Source: Heterohyrax brucei (Eukaryota > Chordata > Mammalia > Hyracoidea > Procaviidae). From it: a DNA stretch of 64,000 bases. The notes under the pieces are model-generated. The model was given only the letters and a program-made list of their open reading frames with translations, was not told where the DNA came from and searched no databases. The position numbers and the translations under genes are program-made. The stretch covers positions 70,603,833 to 70,667,832 of the forward strand of contig CM053141.1 of the NCBI GenBank assembly GCA_028571685.1, written 5' to 3'. This document shows, one piece after another, positions 58,278 through 64,000 of the stretch (its first letter is position 1; each line of letters opens with the position of its first letter).

Positions 58278-58296
58278 TGGTACTGTGAGAGTGGGG
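58278..58296 (+). promoter_or_regulatory. Decayed tRNA-Leu-type primer-binding site
   Basis: 'tggtactgtgagagtgggg' lies 5 bp after the 5' LTR and resembles the ERVL/MaLR site that pairs with tRNA-Leu, with a few mismatches and one extra base. Confidence 0.65.
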
Positions 58297-59308
58297 TGCT
58301 GCTCTGACAGAAACCTAGTATGTTTAAATGGTTTTGAAACTGAATGGATAGAAAACTCTTAAGAAACTGTGAAGCACTGCTAATATACAAGGTGCAGATG
58401 GTGAGAAAGAAGCAACAATGAACCAGTAATACAGAACCAGACTAGCTTGAGACAGAACTGGAGCCCAACCCACAGGGCCAGAGAGCTGAGTGCCTGTGCG
58501 TGGTAGGCTTCCTGATGGAGTGGGGTGCATTCACGCATTTACTAGTAGAGTCAGGCTTGCTGATTGGTGGAGCGAGAGAGCTGGGTGCCTGTGTGCAGCA
58601 AGTTTCCTAAAGGACTAGGGTGCTTCTGGGTACTTGCTGGTGAAGCTCCAGAGCTTTGGAGCTCTTACCCCAACAGGGCAGATGTGGGCTTGAGGCCTAG
58701 GCCTTGGAGTCACAGGAAGCGGAAGCTGGAGAGACAAGGAACATGAAAAGCTGAGTTGCCTCAGTCTCAAACAGTATGGCCATGATCTCAGGAGTTTCAG
58801 AGGGTGGAGCTGTGGCCTCTGGTGTTTATAAGAGTGGAGTTGCCGTTCAGATAGAAAAGGAAAAAGTGCACCTAAAACTGAAGGAGCAAAGTTGCTTGCC
58901 CAGTGGGCCTGGATGGCAGAATTGAAGCCTGGGGCTAAGGGACATCCATTCAGAATCTGGAGAGTGTGGCCAGTACTTCAAGTCTGGAGAGCAGGGCCAT
59001 TGTGTAAAATGTTTTAGAGAATGGAAGATTGTTTTAAAGCCTTGACAGTTAATGTAATGTGTTCTGCCAATTTGCTTGATACCTGTTCTTTTTTTTTTTT
59101 AATCAATTTTTCCCTATTTTTTGGAAATGTCTAGCTTATGCCTGCCTGTTCTGCCATTATATTTTGGAGACAAATGACTTGTGTTATAGATTTCACAATA
59201 GAAGAATAATTTCTGGATTTTAGACTTAGATGCAAGACTTTTGCTATGATATGCATATGTTTTGTGTGTTGCAAGGATGTGCTTTTTAGGGGTGCTAAAA
59301 GGTGGAAT

Positions 59309-59793
59309 GTTATGGGTTAAACCCCCCCCCCCCCACAAATGTGTGTAGCCATTTGGCTAGGCTATGATTCCTGGTATTCTGTGATGTTCCTGTAGGCTGC
59401 AAACTTTGCTTCTATGATGTTAATGAGGAAAGATGGGCAGCAGTTGCATTGATGGGGCAGGGCTCAATATGTAAGATTGTGTTGTGTCTTGAAGCAATCT
59501 CTTGGGATATAAAGGATAGGGAGGCAAACAGAGGGTTGGTCACCTCATACCACCAAAAAAGCAGTGCCAAGAGCAGAGTGTGTCCTTTGGGCCTGGGGTG
59601 CCCACACCTCAGAAGCTCATAGTTCAGGGTAAGATTGATGACAAGGACCTTCCTCTAGAGCCAACAGAGAAAGACTTCCCCTGGGGCTGATATCCTGAAT
59701 TTGGTCTTTTTGCCTATTGGACAAAATAAACTCCTCTTTTTAAATCCATCCACTTGTGGTATTTCTGTTATAGTAGCACTAGATGACTAGGAC
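59309..59793 (+). repeat. 3' LTR of the MaLR-type element
   Basis: Starts TGTTATGGGTTAAACCC and ends 'agcactagatgactaggac'. Contains 'tgattcctggtattctgtga' and 'ccacttgtggtatttctgtt' as in the 5' LTR. Confidence 0.85.
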
Positions 59794-60064
59794 TGTTGGG
59801 CACCTCATACCACCAAGAGAGCAGTGCCAGGAACAGAGTATGTCCTTTGAACCCAGGGTCCTTGCTCCTCAGAAGCTCCCAGTCCGGGGAGAATCTGACG
59901 ACAAGAATCTGGTTTAGAGCTAGAAGGGAGAAAATGCCTTCATGTGAAGCTGTTGCCTTAAATTTGGACTTCTAGCCTACTATACTGTGAGAGAATAAGC
60001 TTCTGTTTCTTAAAATCATCCACGTATGGTAGTATTTTAATAGCAGCACTAGATGACTAAGACA
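59794..60064 (+). repeat. Tandem partial LTR (3' half)
   Basis: 'gggcacctcataccaccaag' to 'agcactagatgactaagaca' duplicates the 3' half of the adjacent LTR (from about 59538). It abuts the LTR end with no spacer. Confidence 0.85.
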
Positions 60065-61778
60065 GCTTCTTGGTTCTCTCTTCACCCCATCTGCTGATGT
60101 GTGGGTCTGTTTCCTCCACTGAAGGGTGGGACTCTGACACACTGGTCCTAAAAGTCAGCAATCTGGTGTGTGTGTTAGGCCAGGGAACCTATGGGGAGTT
60201 ATAAGAAAATCATTTCAAATCTTTTGCTTCACTTTACTCTCTTTCCTAAAATGAATCTGCTCAGGGACATACCTATGCTGACTGGTTGTCTGGCCTTAGC
60301 TCCCTTCTCTGACTGTAAATGAATTAAGGCAAAAGCAAACCTTCCAAATATTATGGTACATTATCAAAAGAAGTGCCACATTACCCCAACCTCTATGGTA
60401 CTATGAGTGGGATCCAACTCTACAGCACTTGGCTTGGCTGGCATGGTACCAAAGTGACAATTAGAATATTATTTTCATGTGAGAAGGAGAATGAATCTAA
60501 TGATTTGAAAAGGAAACATTTTGCAGATTAAGTGGCTTTCGTTTATGTGTGTGTGTATACATATGCATGCATGTGTATATGCACACACACACGTATATGT
60601 TAAATAAAACTGAAAGTGAGCATAAATAAGAAAACAGTGATTATCGTATAAAATTGTATTTAATTGTATTTTTTTTGTTTACTTTTTGGGGGTACAAATC
60701 TCAGAAGGAATTTGAACAATTAAGTACCATTGCTATTAAAAACAGAACAAAGTAAACTTCTTTCTTTCTCAACTAATCTATAAGAGCAAGATATTTTACT
60801 TTGTATTTGTAATGCAAAAACATAGAATAGAGTTATTAATAAATATTTCTTACTCTAGCAAATAACACATGAACCAATTGGAAAAAAAATTCCCTATCCA
60901 TCTTATTGAGAAGTGTATTTCCAATGAAAAAACATTTTTATTCTGGATTTATTTAATCATAATTATTATAAAATTTTATATTTTCTTTGTTAAGTTGCAT
61001 TCTACTAATAATTGTAATGATGATAGAATCCAGTGAATTTTTTCACAATTGGAGCCATTTAGTCAGAGGAAATGAACAAAAATTTAATAGCTTTTTGTCA
61101 CAGAAAAGTGTGATAGTATGAATGTAAATAAAAATGTTACAATAGGATAAAATTCTGTAGGTGAAATGGAATAAAAATGCCAGTTAAAGGAGAAAAAGGA
61201 ATTATTACAATACAAAAGAACAAAAGAAATGTTTGTTCATGTATTTTTTATATAGATTGTGGATATCAAGTCACTGTGGTATTTAGATTACAATGGATAC
61301 ATTTAGAAGCTTGAATAAAAGCAATTTCATTTTAAAATGCCAATATTACAAAATGTCAAGAGGTAACATTCCATGCCACTATTTAAATTTACAATGAACA
61401 GGTTTAGGTGTTAATTTTAAAATGTGCTAGAGGGTTAACATTTTTTCAAAATTTTTGAAGTTTGGAAGCAAAAATGTTTACAGACCGCTTTTCCAAGGAA
61501 CCTAACATTGTTAAGACAGTGTCGATGACATCCCCTTTCATCACCTTGGGCACATCTAGCAGTATAGTGAAGTTCTGTGACCAGAAATAATGTCACCTTT
61601 ATCTGTTACAGCTTTCCTTGATGTTTTGACTCAACGCCCAATATGTCAATATTCATTCAACAAAGATAAGCCTCACTGTATTCTAAACGAGGTTTCCCAA
61701 GTAGGGAGGATTGAGTCTTCCCTTAAGGAGCTCAATTTGTAGGAGAAGGCAAGTAATCCTGCTGGAAAATGACAGGAA
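60065..61778. other. AT-rich non-coding stretch
   Basis: A TG/TA/CA microsatellite at 60546-60600 ('gtgtgtgtgtatacatatgc'). An AfroSINE tail scrap at 60397-60440 ('tatgagtgggatccaactct'). 60640-61450 is very AT-rich and gene-free. Confidence 0.5.
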
Positions 61779-61830
61779 CCACTCTGAGTGACTTTGCTAC
61801 AATTTCCCTGGGGAGGTTGCTAGGCATTTA
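61779..61830 (+). repeat. 52-bp exact direct repeat, copy 1
   Basis: 'ccactctgagtgactttgct' through 'gttgctaggcattta' is identical to 62416-62467. The surroundings of the two copies differ completely. Confidence 0.95.
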
Positions 61831-62415
61831 TGGAGAAAAGGAAAGATTTGCATGGCAGCATTGGACCTTGAAGAGGAAGAATTCTTGTAGGAGCTTGGAC
61901 CTGGGGTCTCAACCGAGACCTAGAGGATGAGGACCAGGACCTTTAGTCTGGTGAGGTGGGAGGCTACTTGGTGCTCATCGTGGCTGGGAGAACAGAAAGG
62001 AAACAGTTGTTTCTGAAAAAAATACTACTGTTGAGATAGACTGTCAAGTGTTCTTTCCCTTCCTCCCCTTCCTTCCCAAGAAAACCAAAACAGGAAACAA
62101 ATAGGATGCCTATTTTTATGGTCTTTAAAGAATTTCTACTTTAAATAGTTTTCTTACTTAGGCAAAGAACAAAGTAGGTATTTAATATTACAGAGTTGCT
62201 GCTTACCTTCCTACCCATAAGAAAAAACTCTCTTGGCACTTTTAGTGTTGACTGTTTTCTAGCAAACTTGTGGGTGAGTAGCATAACCAGTGTATTAATT
62301 TTGACTTATGATTACACCCAGTGCAGCCTTAGCCAAACAGTCTCTTGGGATTACAAAGGCATAGAATTAAATTTCCCAAGTTGGAAAAGAGGCTTTCAGA
62401 AATGAATTTCTTTCT
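61831..62415. other. Non-coding stretch between the direct repeats
   Basis: About 585 bp of unique-looking DNA; an open frame at 62196-62405 has no recognised domain. Confidence 0.4.
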
Positions 62416-62467
62416 CCACTCTGAGTGACTTTGCTACAATTTCCCTGGGGAGGTTGCTAGGCATTTA
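62416..62467 (+). repeat. 52-bp exact direct repeat, copy 2
   Basis: Identical in all 52 bases to 61779-61830; after it the sequences diverge at once ('ttggatctcc' here, 'tggagaaaag' there). Confidence 0.95.
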
Positions 62468-63360
62468 TTGGATCTCCATGTTAGGAAAATTCTTTCTAGC
62501 ATTTCAGTCTGAAGGTGTTTTATCCCCCCTTGACCACAGTTTTGTGTTGTAAAGGCTGCATCTAATCTCTTTTGTGTTTGTGTTTATAAGATGTTGCTAG
62601 ATGACCATCATTTTCTATTATCTTTTGTACAGTCCTCATGCATTAATTGTCGTAGTCATTCCTAGTTAGGCAGAGGTCTGCTAAACACTGAAAGACAAGG
62701 GAGGCCATGTGACCACTCGACTTGGGTCTGATTCGTACAACCTCAGCACAGCTGTTGGCCTTCCTGCACTCCTGAGCTCTGGCTGGGACATGAGAAACTT
62801 CATTTCTGCCTCTGACGCTGTTTTGTTGCTCTTGGCTACTGCACAGAAACTCACATCCTGTGTACTTTTAAAAATACTCATCTTTCAAGCACTTGTATTT
62901 ATGGTGGGTTGTATGGGAGATACATGTGGAAATGATATAGATATATATACATAACGTTTTCTAATGAAATGAAGCATAAGCTATTGAAAGGGTTATTATT
63001 TGAAGACATTTTTAAAAGGTCCCTTTAAAACCTTCATTTTAGTTATTAAGTTATAGCATCTTCTTGGGTATTAAATCAGACGTATGGCCTCTTCTCTGTG
63101 CTGGTATTTTGTTAGTTCAGAAGGGGCTTTTGTGGATAACTTCATGAATCAGCATGAGTACAGTAGCTAAATCAATAGAAATTGCTTTAGTATCCCTTTT
63201 CCACTTTTCAGTAATTTGACAGCAGTCACCCATGAGGCACACTCTATCTCTGACCCTAGCCACCAGACCTAGGTTAAAAGGACATTGTCCTTTAGGCTGC
63301 CAAAAAGACAGATGCCAGTTGCAAGTTTGGTAGTTCATGTGACACACTGACCTGATGACT
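62468..63360. other. Non-coding stretch, no recognised element
   Basis: Two opposite-strand frames overlap at 62681-62954 without known domains. A short TA run at 62938-62950. No gene supported. Confidence 0.35.
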
Positions 63361-63369
63361 CCCCCTTCT

Positions 63370-63660
63370 TCTTTGGGTTTAGTAATTCCCTGGAACAATT
63401 CATGGAACTGATAGAAATCACTATACTTATGTTTATAGATTTATTATAGCAAAATAACATAAATCAGGATTGTCATAAGGGAAAATGTATGGACAAGGTC
63501 TAGGAGGGTACACAATGTGGAGCTTCCATATCCCAAAGAGAGACATGCACTCTCCTACCTGCATCTATGTCTTTCACCAACCAGGAAGCTCTCTGAGCTT
63601 CCATGGGCAGGGCCTTTATCAGCCTGTTATGATTGCACGTGCATAAAAGGCCAAATCATG
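63370..63660 (-). repeat. Probable old LTR-type repeat, antisense
   Basis: 'gggtttagtaattccctgga', 'tagatttattatagcaaaat' and 'caccaaccaggaagctctct' form a block I recognise as recurrent in mammals and LTR-like, but I cannot name the family. 63661-64000 looks unique. Confidence 0.45.
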
Positions 63661-64000
63661 CCTCCTAAGGGTAGGGCACTGGCCTTCCAGGTGAGTATTT
63701 TCTTGTATTGCCACAATCCACTTGTTAGATCAAATGCTTAAGTGTAGTGTAGAGGTTTCAGATAAAGGCACTTCAGTTATTCCCAGGGTTACTTCACAGG
63801 GACCAAGAATAAAGTCCCAGATTGTTTTCCATTACTTCACAGTATTGAAGCCTCCCTTCAGCATATACTGAATTTATGATCTGTATAAGACTCTAGGAAC
63901 ATTAAGAGTTCAACAGAGGCTGATCAATGAGAGAAAGAATGTGATTGACTCTGTGGAGGCATCCACCGAGGACCATGCAGCTCTGGCAGATAGGTATAGT

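Larger units (their letters stand above)
57757..59793 (+). mobile_element. MaLR (ERVL-type) non-autonomous retrotransposon, LTR-internal-LTR
   Basis: Two LTRs of about 500 bp flank a 1.04-kb interior (58273-59308) without any gag, pol or env similarity. MaLR elements are known to be non-coding and moved by ERVL proteins, and this fits. The start of the interior, 'tggtactgtgagagtgggg' (58278-58296), resembles a tRNA-Leu primer-binding site of the ERVL/MaLR kind. A C-run of 13 lies at 59322-59334 in the 3' LTR. Frames in the interior are short. Confidence 0.85.

Overview
This window is vertebrate nuclear DNA, almost certainly from an afrotherian mammal and most likely an elephant or close relative. 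The main evidence is about twenty tRNA-derived SINEs of the AfroSINE type. They have heads like 'gagccctggtggcacagtgg' and tails like 'tatgagttggaatcaact', and they sit next to long RTE-clade (BovB-like) LINEs whose 3' ends carry the same tail. The rest is a eutherian mixture of LINE-1, MIR/L2 relics, MaLR-type LTRs, microsatellites and AT-rich single-copy DNA. I see no host protein-coding exon, CpG island, structural RNA gene or CRISPR array. Every long reading frame I could interpret belongs to a transposable element or is the opposite-strand shadow of one. The window reads as intergenic or deep intronic DNA.

Layout: 231-3304, nearly full-length RTE LINE (minus). 4362-11519, full-length 7.2-kb L1 (minus) with an 11-bp target-site duplication, broken ORF1 and ORF2, and a mutated catalytic FADD box. 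13478-14785, 5'-truncated L1 (plus) with a 17-bp duplication. 16-17.5 kb, AfroSINEs and an RTE tail. 17.6-18 kb, MIR. 19.1-21.15 kb, a 5'-inverted L1 next to an older L1. 23.5-27.2 kb, an endogenous retrovirus (minus) inserted inside an AfroSINE. 29.5-34.7 kb, SINEs, MIRs and old L1. 36.5-39.8 kb, second RTE copy containing an inverted, circularly permuted duplication of its own 5' end plus flank, a 94-bp retroposed insertion and a deletion of the RT core. 40.5-46 kb, SINEs and antisense L1 pieces. 48.3-52.4 kb, MaLR-type LTRs, an MLT1-like LTR, and a 5'-truncated RTE that keeps a YGDD box. 53.7-53.95 kb, a 22-bp minisatellite ending in an inverted copy. 54-57.2 kb, third long RTE. 57.5-60.06 kb, a MaLR element with extra partial LTRs on both sides. 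60-64 kb, mostly AT-rich DNA with an exact 52-bp repeat pair.

How the pieces relate: the RTE copies are the plausible enzyme source for the AfroSINEs, because the tails match. L1 explains the poly(A)-tailed insertions flanked by 11-17 bp duplications. The retrovirus is a mosaic. Its LTRs, tRNA-Glu primer-binding site, Gag matrix start and Env transmembrane end look gammaretrovirus-like (class I). Between them lies sequence with a class II (betaretrovirus-like) matrix, a probable TM segment, a polypurine tract and an LTR start. Its two LTRs differ in length by exactly two 54-bp units. The strongest candidates for something undescribed are this mosaic provirus and the circularly permuted inverted duplication at 36.3-38.6 kb. 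I found no functional new gene system.
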